NCBI GenBank assembly: GCA_001724355.1
Contig: MEEF01000012.1
Span: forward strand, 1-57,902
Source of the DNA: Mesorhizobium sp. SCN 65-20
GTDB taxonomy: Bacteria > Pseudomonadota > Alphaproteobacteria > Rhizobiales > Rhizobiaceae
Length of the DNA stretch: 57,902 nucleotides
Reading direction: 5' to 3'
The notes beneath the pieces are model-generated. The model was not told where the DNA came from. It saw nothing but the letters and a program-made list of their open reading frames with translations, and made no database searches. Made by a program: the position numbers and the translations under genes. The number at the start of each line of letters is the position of its first letter. The first letter of the stretch is position 1. Shown in pieces: positions 8,372 to 17,803 of this stretch.

Positions 8372-10087
8372 TCACTTGATGCGGTACCAGTCTGACGCGT
8401 TCCACAACTCGCTGTCCCAGGCGTTGAGGACAACGCCGCCGAGGGTCTTGGACTTGGCCGAAAGGCGGGCGCGATCCACGAGCGGTATGCTGACATAGCC
8501 GTCCTTGGTCAGCAGGTCGTTCATGCTGATGATGATCTTGGCGCGCTCGTTCAGGTCGGCTGTCTTCGACAGGTCGGCCAGGAGCTTCTCATATGCCGGG
8601 TCGCAGAGGCGGTTGATGTTTGTGCCCCGCCAGCCATTGCCAGGTCCCGGGACGTTGGCGCAGACATATTGCCCCAGATAGGCCTCGGGATCCGTGCCGT
8701 CGTAGTCGAGGGTATCCAACTGGGCCTCGGCATAGAACCTCTGGTACGTGTCCGGCGTGCCGGGATCGCCGCCGAAGAATACGCTCGGCTCGATGGCCTT
8801 CAGCTCCGTCTCGACACCGATCTGGGTCCACCAGCCCTTGACCAGTGCCTGGAAATCCTGGCGCACCGCATTGACCGAGGTCTGGAAGAGCAGCGAGAGC
8901 TTCTTGCCGTCCTTGTCGCGGATGCCGTCGCCGTTGCTGTCGGTCCAGCCGGCCTCCTCGAGCAGTGCCTTGGCACCTTCGATATCCTGGACGTGGCAGT
9001 TCGTGTTGGGGCTGGCATAGATCTCGGGCGCGGGGATGACGTTGCAAGTCGGCTTGCCTGCGGCGCCGTAGCCGACGTCGACCAGAAGCTGGCGGTCCAT
9101 CGCCATGGACAGCGCCCGGCGCACGCGAACGTCCGACAGGATCGGATGGGGGTTCTTGATCTGCGAGCGCTCGCCCTCGGGCAGGTCGGGCGAGGGGTCG
9201 GTGAGGTTCAATTCGATCCGCTCGACATTGTTGCTGAAGGCCGAAATCAGCTCGCCTTTGCCGCCCGCGGCCAACTGGGCCTGGAACTCGGGGTTGATCT
9301 GGGTGTTCCAGGCGTAGTCGAACTCGCCCGTCTCCATCACCGCGCGGGCCGACGCCCGGGCATCACCGCCGCCCTTGAGCGTCACCGTGGCGAAGGCGGG
9401 CTTGGCCGGATCGCGGTAGTTGGCGTTGGCAGCAAGCTGCACGACGTCGTTGACCTTGAAATCGGTGACGGTGAACGGGCCGGTGCCTACGGGCTTGGTG
9501 TTCTGCTCGGTGCATGTCTGGGCCGCCGCGCCGACGCAGTCCTTGAACTGCGCCCTCTGCAAGACGGGCGAGGCCGCGCCGACGAAGGCGCTGAAGGGGT
9601 TGGGCTTCGGTGTGGTGAAGGTGATCTTGATCGTCTGCGGGTCGGTGGCCTCGACAGTCTTGATCCCCTGGAACCGCGCCGCCTGTGAGCAGCCCATGTC
9701 GGCGTTGGTGCAATACTCGTAGGTGAAGACAGCATCGTCGGCGGTGACGGGCGTGCCGTCGGACCACTTGAGACCCGGGGTCAGCTTCCACGTGATGGTG
9801 GTGAGGTCCTTCGATATGCCGCCGTTCTCGACCGAGGGGATCTCGGTCACGAGACGCGGCACCAGGCCGCCCTTTTCGTCGAAGCCCGCGAGCGGCTCGA
9901 TGACCAGGCTCGACCCGTGCACGTCCTTGGTGCCCGAGGACATGTAGGGGTTCATGACCGAGACGGCCTGGAAGTAGAGGATCTTCACATTGCCGTCCGC
10001 GGCGCGCTGCGCATGAGCGGCGGGCGCGAGGCCGATGAAGGCGGTCGCCGCCGCCGTTGTCCCGAGTAGGGCAGTCCTGAAATTCAT
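8372..10087 (-). CDS. ABC transporter substrate-binding protein, family 5 (571 aa)
   Basis: Periplasmic ligand-binding subunit of the importer. A signal peptide is clear ([20 protein letters not shown], ending AHA before QRAADG). Family 5 hallmarks include [42 protein letters not shown] and [20 protein letters not shown] short calcium-loop-like stretch ([13 protein letters not shown]) and several cysteines (around [31 protein letters not shown]) suggest disulfide bonds. The ATG overlaps the upstream ATPase stop by four bases (ATGA). Family 5 proteins bind peptides, opines, nickel, sugars and other ligands; the substrate here is undetermined. Confidence 0.92.
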   Translation of the reverse strand: MNFRTALLGTTAAATAFIGLAPAAHAQRAADGNVKILYFQAVSVMNPYMSSGTKDVHGSSLVIEPLAGFDEKGGLVPRLVTEIPSVENGGISKDLTTITWKLTPGLKWSDGTPVTADDAVFTYEYCTNADMGCSQAARFQGIKTVEATDPQTIKITFTTPKPNPFSAFVGAASPVLQRAQFKDCVGAAAQTCTEQNTKPVGTGPFTVTDFKVNDVVQLAANANYRDPAKPAFATVTLKGGGDARASARAVMETGEFDYAWNTQINPEFQAQLAAGGKGELISAFSNNVERIELNLTDPSPDLPEGERSQIKNPHPILSDVRVRRALSMAMDRQLLVDVGYGAAGKPTCNVIPAPEIYASPNTNCHVQDIEGAKALLEEAGWTDSNGDGIRDKDGKKLSLLFQTSVNAVRQDFQALVKGWWTQIGVETELKAIEPSVFFGGDPGTPDTYQRFYAEAQLDTLDYDGTDPEAYLGQYVCANVPGPGNGWRGTNINRLCDPAYEKLLADLSKTADLNERAKIIISMNDLLTKDGYVSIPLVDRARLSAKSKTLGGVVLNAWDSELWNASDWYRIK

Positions 10088-11142
10088 TCGTTCTCTCCCA
10101 TTTGGTTGTGCTCGTTGGCCATGGTCGCGCCGGTTGCTCCGGCGGATTCCGTCACGCGGTGGCAGGCGACGAAGCGCCCGGGTGCCACCTCGGATAGTCG
10201 GGGTGCTGTGCTGTGGCAGCGCTCCTGCGCTTCGGGGCAGCGCGTGCAGAAATTGCAGCCCTTCGGCGGATTGGCGGGCGAAGGGACATCGCCCTTCAGG
10301 ATGATGCGCTTGCGGGTGGCCTCGCGGTCCGGGTCGGGCTCAGGCACGGCTGAGAGAAGCGCCTTGGCATAGGGATGCAGCGGCTCGGCATAGAGCGCCT
10401 CGCGCGGAGAGAGCTCGGCGATCTGGCCGAGATACATCACCGCCACACGGTCGGCGATGTGGCGCACCATCGAAAGGTCGTGGCTGATGAACAGGTAGGT
10501 GAGCCCGAGCCTGTCCTGCAGGTCCTCGAGTAGGTTCACGACCTGCGCCTGGATCGAGACGTCGAGCGCGGCGATCGGCTCGTCGCAGACGATGAACTTC
10601 GGGTTGAGCGCAAGCGCCCTGGCGATGCCTATCCTTTGCCGCTGCCCGCCCGAGAATTCGTGTGGATAGTGGCTGGCGAAGCGGCGGTTCAGGCCCACGG
10701 CATCCATGAGTTCGTAGATGCGGGCAAGCTTCTCGTCGCGGCTGAGCGTCGTATGCTCGTCCAGCGGCTCGCCGATGATGGCGGCGACGGTCATGCGCGG
10801 GTTGAGGCTCGCCTGCGGGTCCTGGAAGACCATCTGCATCAGGGGGCGCGCCTTGCGCAGTTCCGCGGGCGAGAGAGTGGCCACATCCACTCCGCCGATT
10901 GTTACGCTGCCGCCGGTGATCTCGCAGAGCCGCAGGAGCGCGCGCCCCACAGTCGACTTGCCGCAACCCGATTCCCCGACCAGGCCGAGCGTCTCCCCCT
11001 CCATGATGTCGAAGGACACGCCGTCCACCGCCTTCACATCGCCGGTGTGGCGGCGCAGGACACCGGTATGGACCGGAAAAAACATCTTCAGGTCGCGGAC
11101 CCGAACCAGGGGGGGCTCCGCCGAACCGGTCGCATCACGCAT
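10084..11142 (-). CDS. ABC transporter ATP-binding protein, OppF/DppF type (352 aa)
   Basis: Second ATPase of the importer. Walker A is [12 protein letters not shown], the signature is [14 protein letters not shown], and Walker B is [12 protein letters not shown]. The C-terminal extension with [14 protein letters not shown] is the oligopeptide/dipeptide ATPase C-terminal domain, whose cysteines can bind an iron-sulfur cluster in relatives. The ATG at 11142 is chosen because it overlaps the stop of the OppD-type gene by 8 bases; the frame is open further upstream, but that stretch is inside the oppD coding region and shows no family similarity. Stop overlaps the substrate-binding protein start by four bases. 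Confidence 0.92.
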   Translation of the reverse strand: MRDATGSAEPPLVRVRDLKMFFPVHTGVLRRHTGDVKAVDGVSFDIMEGETLGLVGESGCGKSTVGRALLRLCEITGGSVTIGGVDVATLSPAELRKARPLMQMVFQDPQASLNPRMTVAAIIGEPLDEHTTLSRDEKLARIYELMDAVGLNRRFASHYPHEFSGGQRQRIGIARALALNPKFIVCDEPIAALDVSIQAQVVNLLEDLQDRLGLTYLFISHDLSMVRHIADRVAVMYLGQIAELSPREALYAEPLHPYAKALLSAVPEPDPDREATRKRIILKGDVPSPANPPKGCNFCTRCPEAQERCHSTAPRLSEVAPGRFVACHRVTESAGATGATMANEHNQMGENE

Positions 11143-12145
11143 CGGCAGGTTCCGGGTTCCAGTGGCAGGCGACGTCATGGCCATGGTCGAGCGGCTTGTC
11201 GTCGAGCGCGCGGCGGGCGGGGTTCTCCTTCCCGCAACGATCGAATGCATGCGTGCAGCGGCTGCGGAAGGGACAGGACGTCGGGGCGGAGCCGAGCATC
11301 GGCGGCTGCCCTTCGATCACCTGAAGCCGCCCGGCGCGCTCGCCCGAAAGAGCGGGAACAGCCTTCAGCAGCGCCCGTGTGTAGGGATGGCGCGGGTTGC
11401 CGAAAAGCTCCTTCACCGGAGCCTGCTCCACCACCTGGCCGCCATACATGACCATCACCCGGTCGGCGATGCCGGCGACGACGCCGAGGTCGTGGGTGAT
11501 CCAGACGATGGCCATGCCGAGTTTCTGGCGCAGTTCCTTCACCAATTCGATGATCTGCGCCTGGATGGTGACGTCGAGCGCGGTCGTCGGCTCGTCGGCG
11601 ATCAGCACCTCCGGGTCGCAGGCAAGCGCCATGGCAATCATCACCCGCTGGCGCATCCCGCCAGAGAACTGGTGCGGGTAGTTCTTCAGCCGCTTGTCGG
11701 CATCGGGGATGCCGACAAGCGTCAGAAGCTCGGCCGCGCGCCTTCGCGCCTCGGCCTTGCTCATGCGCATATGGCTGCGCAGTGGCTCCATGATCTGGTC
11801 GCCTACAGTGAAGACCGGGTTGAGGCTGGTCATGGGGTCCTGGAAGACGAAGCCCACCCGCGCGCCCCGCACGTGGCGCAGTTCAGTGGGCGAGAGCTTT
11901 AGGATGTCTTTTCCACCCAGCAGAACCTCGCCAGAGCGCACCTCGGCCGGAGGCGAGGGCAGAAGTCCGATCAGCGACATCATCGTCACCGACTTGCCGG
12001 AACCGCTTTCCCCGACCACGCCCAAGAGCTCGCCGGGCTTCAGATGGAAGCTCACCTTGTTGACGGCATGAATCTCTGCACCTCTCGTGCAGAAAACGGT
12101 CTCCAGCCCTCGGACATCGAGGACAGCCTGCGCCCCGTCTGGCAT
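11135..12145 (-). CDS. ABC transporter ATP-binding protein, OppD/DppD type (336 aa)
   Basis: First gene of the importer operon. Walker A is [13 protein letters not shown], the signature [14 protein letters not shown], and Walker [13 protein letters not shown], with the C-terminal [14 protein letters not shown] cysteine motif of the oligopeptide ATPase C-terminal domain. The ATG at 12145 has AGGGG nine bases upstream. Operon order is oppD, oppF, binding protein, oppB, oppC, all with overlaps or short gaps. The gene is divergent from the aldehyde dehydrogenase, with a 392-base AT-rich intergenic region between them. Confidence 0.92.
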   Translation of the reverse strand: MPDGAQAVLDVRGLETVFCTRGAEIHAVNKVSFHLKPGELLGVVGESGSGKSVTMMSLIGLLPSPPAEVRSGEVLLGGKDILKLSPTELRHVRGARVGFVFQDPMTSLNPVFTVGDQIMEPLRSHMRMSKAEARRRAAELLTLVGIPDADKRLKNYPHQFSGGMRQRVMIAMALACDPEVLIADEPTTALDVTIQAQIIELVKELRQKLGMAIVWITHDLGVVAGIADRVMVMYGGQVVEQAPVKELFGNPRHPYTRALLKAVPALSGERAGRLQVIEGQPPMLGSAPTSCPFRSRCTHAFDRCGKENPARRALDDKPLDHGHDVACHWNPEPADA

Positions 12146-12537
12146 ATGATATTCCCCTAGTATTTTGTTATTGTTGTTATTTCAGTTGCGGAACCCGTCG
12201 CGATCTATCGATCGCACTGGATACGCCGCTTTTTTTGGAATCCTTACTCGGTTTCAATCGGGCTATATCAACAAATAAATGTGAATAACCTTCCAGTAGT
12301 GTCATCTGGACTCAAATGTGCAAATAGTCGGGATTTGTTGGCTGTTTGATACTTGATAAGCGCTTGCGTTAACTTAACGCAGGCGGGCGACCGTTTTTGC
12401 TCGTCGTTGGCGCAGACTGGCTCAAGCGCTGACCCAGGCCTTCCCGCCGTGAGGCTGCCGTCCTAAAAATGCAGTCGGATTCAGGACACGGCCGCTGGGC
12501 GCGCCGATCTACAAGACTGCCAAACAGGGAGCCTGCC
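12146..12537. promoter_or_regulatory. Divergent promoter region between ABC importer and aldehyde dehydrogenase
   Basis: AT-rich stretch with no gene. It holds two adjacent palindromes: AAGCGCTT at 12358-12365 and GCGTTAA-C-TTAACGC at 12366-12380. Two touching symmetric sites in a divergent promoter are good candidates for a dimeric repressor. AAGCGCTT resembles the core of many LacI-family operators, but no LacI-type gene is in the window. The importer start is 213 bases and the dehydrogenase start 158 bases from the palindromes. Confidence 0.5.
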
Positions 12538-13986
12538 ATGCTGCGCAAGACGGATTTCTTCATCGACGGAAAGTGGGTCGCGCCCGTAGTGGCGAGGGAG
12601 CTCGAGGTCATCAACCCGGCCGACGAGCAGCCCTTCGCGGTGATTTCGCTTGGCTCGGCCGCCGACGTCGACAAGGCGGTAGCATCTGCCCAGCGGGCGT
12701 TTCCCGCCTGGAGTGCGACGAGCCGGGAGGAGCGGCTCGCACTGCTCGAGAAGCTGCTCGCCGCCTACAAGCGCCGCATGCGCGACATGGCCGAGGCGAT
12801 CTCGGCTGAAATGGGCGCGCCGATGAAGCTCGCGCTGGAATCGCAGGCGGCCTGCGGTGCGGGCCACATCAAGAGCTTCATCCAGGTGCTGCGCGAATAC
12901 GAGTTCGAGGAGCCGCTCGACGCGAGGAACCCGCAGGAGCGGATCGTGCGCGAGCCGATCGGCGTGTGCGGGCTGATCACGCCTTGGAACTGGCCGATGA
13001 ACCAGGTGACGCTGAAGGTGGTTCCGGCGATCGCCGCCGGCTGCACCGTGGTGCTGAAGCCGTCCGAGATCGCGCCGATGTCGTCGATCGTCTTCGCCGA
13101 GATGATGGAGGAGGCGGGCTTCCCGGCGGGCGTGTTCAATATGGTCAACGGCGACGGGCCGACCGTGGGCGAGGCGATGTCGCGCCATCCCGGGATCGAC
13201 ATGATGTCGTTCACCGGTTCGACTCGTGCCGGCACGGCTGTGACCAGGGCTGCGGCCGAGACGGTCAAGCGCGTCGCGCTGGAACTCGGCGGCAAGTCGC
13301 CGAACATCGTTTTCGCCGACGTCGACCTTGAGGATGCGGTGACGCGCGGGCTGGCGCATTGCTTCGAGAACACGGGGCAATCCTGCAACGCGCCGACGCG
13401 CATGCTGGTCGAGCGCCCGGTCTACGACAAGGCGGTCGACATCGCGGCCAAGTACACCTCGACGGTCAAGGTCGGGCAGCCGGCCGAGGACGGCGACCAT
13501 ATCGGGCCGCTGTCGTCGGACATGCAGTTTGACAAGGTGCAGGGGATGATCGACGCCGGGATCAAGGAGGGCGCGCGGCTGGTCGCGGGCGGCCTTGGGC
13601 GTCCCGAGGGCTTCAACCGCGGCTATTTCGTGCGGCCGACCGTCTTTGCCGACGTCAACAACGACATGCGCATCGCCCGTGAGGAGATCTTCGGGCCGGT
13701 GCTGGCGATGATCCCGTTCGAGACCGAGGAGGAGGCGATCGCCATCGCCAACGACACGCCTTATGGCCTGTCCGCCTATGTGCAGTCGGCCGACAAGGGA
13801 CGCGCCCAGCGCGTCGCCCGCAAGCTGCGTGCCGGCATGGTGCAGATCAACGGCACCGACCGTCCCTATGGCAGCCCCTTCGGCGGCTACAAGCAGTCGG
13901 GTCTGGGCCGCGAGGGCGGCAAGTGGGGACTGGAGGATTTCCTCGAGGTCAAGGCGATCAGCGGGTTCGAGGAGGGGTTGGGTTGA
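12538..13986 (+). CDS. Aldehyde dehydrogenase family protein (482 aa)
   Basis: NAD(P)-dependent oxidation of an aldehyde to the acid. Start at ATG 12538 is supported by AGGGAG 8-13 bases upstream. Catalytic residues are visible: general base E249 in LELGGKSPN and nucleophile C283 in NTGQSCNAPTR; the Rossmann stretch TPWNWPMNQVTLKVVPA and FTGSTRAGTAV are typical. NGTDRPYGSPFGGYKQSGLG near the C-terminus also fits. Length matches the family. The divergent importer suggests an imported substrate that is turned into an aldehyde, but that link is only from position. Confidence 0.92.
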   Translation: MLRKTDFFIDGKWVAPVVARELEVINPADEQPFAVISLGSAADVDKAVASAQRAFPAWSATSREERLALLEKLLAAYKRRMRDMAEAISAEMGAPMKLALESQAACGAGHIKSFIQVLREYEFEEPLDARNPQERIVREPIGVCGLITPWNWPMNQVTLKVVPAIAAGCTVVLKPSEIAPMSSIVFAEMMEEAGFPAGVFNMVNGDGPTVGEAMSRHPGIDMMSFTGSTRAGTAVTRAAAETVKRVALELGGKSPNIVFADVDLEDAVTRGLAHCFENTGQSCNAPTRMLVERPVYDKAVDIAAKYTSTVKVGQPAEDGDHIGPLSSDMQFDKVQGMIDAGIKEGARLVAGGLGRPEGFNRGYFVRPTVFADVNNDMRIAREEIFGPVLAMIPFETEEEAIAIANDTPYGLSAYVQSADKGRAQRVARKLRAGMVQINGTDRPYGSPFGGYKQSGLGREGGKWGLEDFLEVKAISGFEEGLG

Positions 13987-14023
13987 GCGGCGGCTGATTG
14001 TTGATCGCAACCTCGCGCTAGAT

Positions 14024-14211
14024 CCCCCTCTCCGTCACGGCTTCGCCGTGCCACCTCTCCCCCACTTCGTGGGGGCGAGGAACCCAGGTTCTGCGAGGTG
14101 GAACTCCACCAATCCGGGCCAGTCGACTCGGCCGCGGCCTGCGTGGTTGGCGTTTCCTCGCCCCCACGGAGTGGGGGAGAGGTGGCACGGCGAAGCCGTG
14201 ACGGAGAGGGG
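14024..14211. repeat. Paired-palindrome repeat, intergenic copy
   Basis: Two inverted arms of nearly 60 bases (14024-14081 and 14156-14211), each itself containing smaller palindromes (CACGGCTTCGCCGTG; CTCCCCCACTTCGTGGGGG). They enclose 74 bases of unrelated sequence. The copy sits between the convergent stops of the aldehyde dehydrogenase and the MBL hydrolase, where it could also fold as a transcription stop. Belongs to the same architectural class as the other repeats in the window, though arm sequences differ. Confidence 0.8.
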
Positions 14212-14238
14212 GCTTCGAAGCGCTACGGAGGCTGCGCC

Positions 14239-14964
14239 CTACCCCTCGTTCCGTCGCAAATAATCCTCGGCGATCTCGCGCATCCGGGCGCCGTCGATGC
14301 TGTCGGCGTGGCCGCCATGGGCGACGCGGACCGGAAGTTCGATCAGCCGGCGCATGGTTGCGCAATAGGCGGTGCGGTCGGAGTCAGGCATGTCGTCGAC
14401 CAGCAGCCCGCCATGGATGGCATCGCCGGAAAACAGCGTGCCGTCGCGCTCGTCGAAGAGGCCGATCGAGCCCGGCGAATGGCCGGGCAGGTGCAGCACG
14501 CGGAACATGCTGTCGCCCAAGTCGATCGTGTCGCCTTCATCTAAAAGGCGGTGCAGCGGGGCGGGCTCGATCCTGTAGTCCCCGGAAGACCAGCCGGGAA
14601 ATGGCAGTTCGGAGACCGCGCCGGGAAGATCCCGGAACATATGGGCGTAGGTCGCCTCGTCCGGCATCGTCTCGAAGAAGGGCGCCTCGATGCGCGGTCC
14701 GGCGCGCCAGGCGAATTCGTGAAGCGAGCCGACATGGTCGAGATGGACGTGGGTCGCGACCACCAGAAGCGGCTTACCCGGTGTCGTCTCGATCTCGGGC
14801 GCGAGCGGGCAGATGCCCATCCCGGTATCGACCAGCATGTCGAGGTCGCGGCCGCGCACCAGCCAGATATTGGCGCGGCAATAGTCGCTGACGAACGGTT
14901 CCGTCAGCATCGTCGTGCCTTCGTCGACGATGCTGTGCGAGAACCAGCCGGGACGTCGGGTCAC
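14239..14964 (-). CDS. MBL-fold metallo-hydrolase (241 aa)
   Basis: Metallo-beta-lactamase-fold hydrolase, probably cytoplasmic. The metal-binding motif H72-V-H74-L-D76-H77 is complete, followed by LHLPGHSPGSIGL and FSGDAIHGG, which supply the further His and Asp ligands. The GTG at 14964 forms a GTGA overlap with the phosphofructokinase stop (14961-14963), so the two are translationally coupled. The same frame stays open far upstream through the phosphofructokinase gene, but that part is only a GC-rich shadow. Substrate unknown. Confidence 0.88.
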   Translation of the reverse strand: MTRRPGWFSHSIVDEGTTMLTEPFVSDYCRANIWLVRGRDLDMLVDTGMGICPLAPEIETTPGKPLLVVATHVHLDHVGSLHEFAWRAGPRIEAPFFETMPDEATYAHMFRDLPGAVSELPFPGWSSGDYRIEPAPLHRLLDEGDTIDLGDSMFRVLHLPGHSPGSIGLFDERDGTLFSGDAIHGGLLVDDMPDSDRTAYCATMRRLIELPVRVAHGGHADSIDGARMREIAEDYLRRNEG

Positions 14965-16127
14965 ACGAAGGGCCTGCCGATGTTGAAGCGCCCGGGCACG
15001 AGGCGGCGAAGATATTCCATGCCCTTTTCCGACAGATGGTTGGCGTCCTTGAGCATGAAGTCGTCGGGCATGTGGCGGGTCTTGCCGGCGACATTGGACA
15101 GCGGCACCAGGCGCATCACGGTCTTGCCGCCCTCGTATTTGAGCGCGACCGAGCCGCCGCCCTTGTCGGCCGCGTCGACGGCGAAGACGCCCGCATCGAA
15201 CGCCTCCTGGGCATCGACCGCGTTGACCGCGCCGATGTAGCCGCGTGGCATGTAGCCGAGCGCGTCGACCCGGGCGCGCTTGCCGGGCAGGCCCTCGGCC
15301 AAAGCCTGCTCGAAGGCGCGGGGCAAGTCGCTGCCGGAAAGCTTGATGTTGCCGTGGGCGTCGCGCTCCAGCTTGTCGGCGGGAACGATGCTCTCGACCA
15401 GCGCCCGGCCGTCCTCGGTGGTGACGCCTTCGGACACGGCGACCACGCAGCGGCGATGGCGGGCGAGCGTCGCCTTCACATCGTCGATGAAGCGCGGCAC
15501 CGAAAACGCGCGCTCGGGCACGTAGACGAGGTGCGGGCCGTCGTCGTCGTCCTGGCGCCAGCTGGCGGCCGCGGCCGTGAGGAAGCCGGCATGGCGGCCC
15601 ATGACGATGCCGACATAGATGCCGGGCAGGGCGCGGAAGTCGAGATCGACCGACAGGAAGGCGCCGGCGACGAATTCGGCGGCCGAGATGAAGCCCGGCA
15701 CATGGTCGTTTTCCACGAGGTCGTTGTCGATCGTCTTTGGCGCGTGCACGAAGGCCATGCTGCCCTTGGCGGCGTCGGTCAGGATCTGCTGGGTGCCGGC
15801 GGTGTCGTTGCCGCCGATATAGATGAAGGCCTGCGCGTCTGCCTTCTTGAGGCCTTCGAGAATCACCTCGCAATAGGCGGCATCGGGCTTGTCGCGGGTA
15901 CTGCCCAACGCGGCACTCGGGGTGGCGGCGATGCGCAGCAACTGCTCCTCGGGAATGTCGGTGAGGTCGACATAGTCGCCGTCGCGGATGCCGCGGACGC
16001 CATGGCGCGAGCCGAGCACGCGGGCCTTGGGATGGCGGCGGCGGATTTCGAGCACCGCGCCGGCCATGGTCTGGTTGATGACGGCGGTCGGCCCGCCGCC
16101 CTGCGCGATCACGAATGTCGAAGGCAT
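14961..16127 (-). CDS. pfp: 6-phosphofructokinase, pyrophosphate-dependent type (388 aa)
   Basis: Phosphorylates fructose 6-phosphate, reversibly when pyrophosphate is the donor. Motifs in order: GGGPTAVINQT at the N-terminus, YIGGNDTAGT, PKTIDND and MGRHAGFLTAA. PKTIDND, with Lys in place of the Gly found in ATP enzymes (PGTIDND), together with GGNDT points to PPi dependence. The ATG at 16127 is chosen because GGGAGG lies seven bases upstream; an ATG six bases earlier sits too close to it. Followed, with a four-base overlap, by an MBL hydrolase. Many Rhizobiales rely on Entner-Doudoroff metabolism, so the physiological direction is open. Confidence 0.88.
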   Translation of the reverse strand: MPSTFVIAQGGGPTAVINQTMAGAVLEIRRRHPKARVLGSRHGVRGIRDGDYVDLTDIPEEQLLRIAATPSAALGSTRDKPDAAYCEVILEGLKKADAQAFIYIGGNDTAGTQQILTDAAKGSMAFVHAPKTIDNDLVENDHVPGFISAAEFVAGAFLSVDLDFRALPGIYVGIVMGRHAGFLTAAAASWRQDDDDGPHLVYVPERAFSVPRFIDDVKATLARHRRCVVAVSEGVTTEDGRALVESIVPADKLERDAHGNIKLSGSDLPRAFEQALAEGLPGKRARVDALGYMPRGYIGAVNAVDAQEAFDAGVFAVDAADKGGGSVALKYEGGKTVMRLVPLSNVAGKTRHMPDDFMLKDANHLSEKGMEYLRRLVPGRFNIGRPFV

Positions 16128-16240
16128 GGTCATCCTCCCAAGGTTTTCCGGAACATTCGTCCTTCTCGCGGACGGACGCAATGGGGGATCGAGCGCCTTT
16201 GCGACGCAGACCAGATGCCGCTAGGTGAGCAGGTGGAGGT

Positions 16241-16999
16241 TCAGCCGACGACGACCGGGGTCTTGCCGTGGACGCGGTTGAACAGGTCGATCACGTCCTG
16301 GTTGATCATGCGCACGCAGCCCGAGGACATGGCCTGGCCGATGGTCCACCATTCGGGCGAACCGTGCACGCGGTAGCCGGTGTCGCGGCCGTCTTGGAAG
16401 ATATAGAGCGCGCGCGCGCCGAGCGGGTTTTCGAGGCCGCCGGGCTGCCCGCCGCGCCATTTTTCCAGCTCCGGCTTGCGGGCGATCATTTCCGCCGGCG
16501 GCGTCCAGGTCGGCCATTTCTTGCCGTACTGGATGTTGGCGCGACCGGACCAGCGGAACCCATCACGGCCGATGCCGACGCCGTAGCGGATCGCGTCGCC
16601 ACCGGGCTGGACCAGATAGAGATACTTCTCCTCGAGCCGCACGACGATGGTTCCGGGCGCCTCGCCGGTGGGGTCGACGACGATCTGGCGGCGAAATTTC
16701 GGATCGACCTTGGCGAAGGGAATCTCGGGCAGGGTGTAGCCCTCGTCCGAAAACGAGGCGTACATGAGTTCGGGGCCGGTGACCTGCTTGTCGACGCTGA
16801 TCTGCGGCCGGATCGAGCCGGTCGCGGTGGTGTCGAGCCCCATCGCAGGCAGCTCCAGCGCCTCCATGTCGATGGTGCGGCTGCAGCCGGCGCCTGCGAG
16901 AAGGCCGGCGGCCCCGAGACCGAAGAGAACCGTTCGACGCGACGTAAGCACGGGAGCGTCGGCAAAGCGGGATTTACGGGTTGCGGGCGATTTCGACAC
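16241..16999 (-). CDS. L,D-transpeptidase (YkuD/ErfK family), lipoprotein-like (252 aa)
   Basis: Cross-links peptidoglycan peptides or attaches proteins to peptidoglycan in the periplasm. The catalytic motif is H212-G-S...S-S-G-C228-V-R-M, with the nucleophilic cysteine near the C-terminus. The N-terminus has SRRTVLFGLGAAGLLAGAGC, a twin-arginine-like signal ending in a lipobox cysteine. The GTG at 16999 is preferred; the frame is open to an ATG at 17074 whose extra 25 residues look unnatural and lack a ribosome binding site, so the start is uncertain. Single gene, divergent from the LysE exporter. Confidence 0.85.
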   Translation of the reverse strand: MSKSPATRKSRFADAPVLTSRRTVLFGLGAAGLLAGAGCSRTIDMEALELPAMGLDTTATGSIRPQISVDKQVTGPELMYASFSDEGYTLPEIPFAKVDPKFRRQIVVDPTGEAPGTIVVRLEEKYLYLVQPGGDAIRYGVGIGRDGFRWSGRANIQYGKKWPTWTPPAEMIARKPELEKWRGGQPGGLENPLGARALYIFQDGRDTGYRVHGSPEWWTIGQAMSSGCVRMINQDVIDLFNRVHGKTPVVVG

Positions 17000-17170
17000 G
17001 GCACAATTCCACTGTTCACGCGGGCAGCCGGGGCTCGAAGCGGACTTCGGCCGGATGGTCCGCATTTTCGCCATTCATGGTTGAAAAAGCGTGAATGCGG
17101 CTTGCATCGCGTTAAGCCTTTACAACCGCGAAAGGCGGGTGCTTGATCCCTCCCCAAAGGGAGACCATCC

Positions 17171-17794
17171 ATGTCGTTCGAAAGCTGGGCCGCCTTCGCT
17201 GCCGCATCCGCCATATTGCTCGTCATTCCCGGGCCGACCATCCTGCTGGTCGTTTCCTATGCGCTCGGCCAGGGCTGGCGCACGGCATTGCCGATGGCCA
17301 TCGGCGTGGCGCTGGGCGATTTCACGGCGATGACGCTGTCGATGCTGGGCATCGGCGCGCTGCTTGCAGCTTCGGCAACCGTCTTCACCATTCTCAAGTG
17401 GATCGGCGGCGCCTATCTCATCTATCTCGGCATCAAGCTGTTCCGTTCAGGCGGCACGCTCGATGCAAAGCCTCGCACGGATGCCGCGTCCGCCGCCAAG
17501 ATGATGGCGCATGCCTGGATCGTGACGGCGCTGAATCCCAAGAGCATCACTTTCTTCGTCGCCTTCCTGCCGCAGTTCCTGGACCGCAATGCCGACTTCT
17601 GGACGCAGATGCTGGTGTTCGAACTGACCTTCCTGACGCTCGCCTTCGCCAACGCCTTCGGCTACGCGCTGGTTGCGGCGCGTGCGCGAAGCGTCGTGTC
17701 CAATCCGCGCGCCATCCGCATCTTCAACCGCACCGGCGGCACGCTGCTGGTCGGCGCGGGCATCGCGGCTGCAGCCGCCCGCTCGGGCCACTAG
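17171..17794 (+). CDS. LysE-family amino acid exporter (207 aa)
   Basis: Inner-membrane exporter of the LysE/RhtB family, expected to pump out amino acids or related metabolites. N-terminal FAAASAILLVIPGPTILLVV carries the family's conserved Pro-Gly-Pro motif in the first helix, followed by GWRTALPMAIGVALGD and four or five further helices (KWIGGAYLIYLGIKLF; ALNPKSITFFVAFLPQF). The ATG has GGGAG eight bases upstream. Nine bases separate it from the next gene, so the two may be co-transcribed. Confidence 0.9.
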   Translation: MSFESWAAFAAASAILLVIPGPTILLVVSYALGQGWRTALPMAIGVALGDFTAMTLSMLGIGALLAASATVFTILKWIGGAYLIYLGIKLFRSGGTLDAKPRTDAASAAKMMAHAWIVTALNPKSITFFVAFLPQFLDRNADFWTQMLVFELTFLTLAFANAFGYALVAARARSVVSNPRAIRIFNRTGGTLLVGAGIAAAAARSGH

Positions 17795-17803
17795 GCGGGC
17801 GTC

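Noticed and set aside
14239..15873. Very long reading frame that would make the MBL hydrolase 544 residues
   Set aside because: Upstream of 14964 it is the shifted frame of the phosphofructokinase gene, Arg-rich and without any family similarity.
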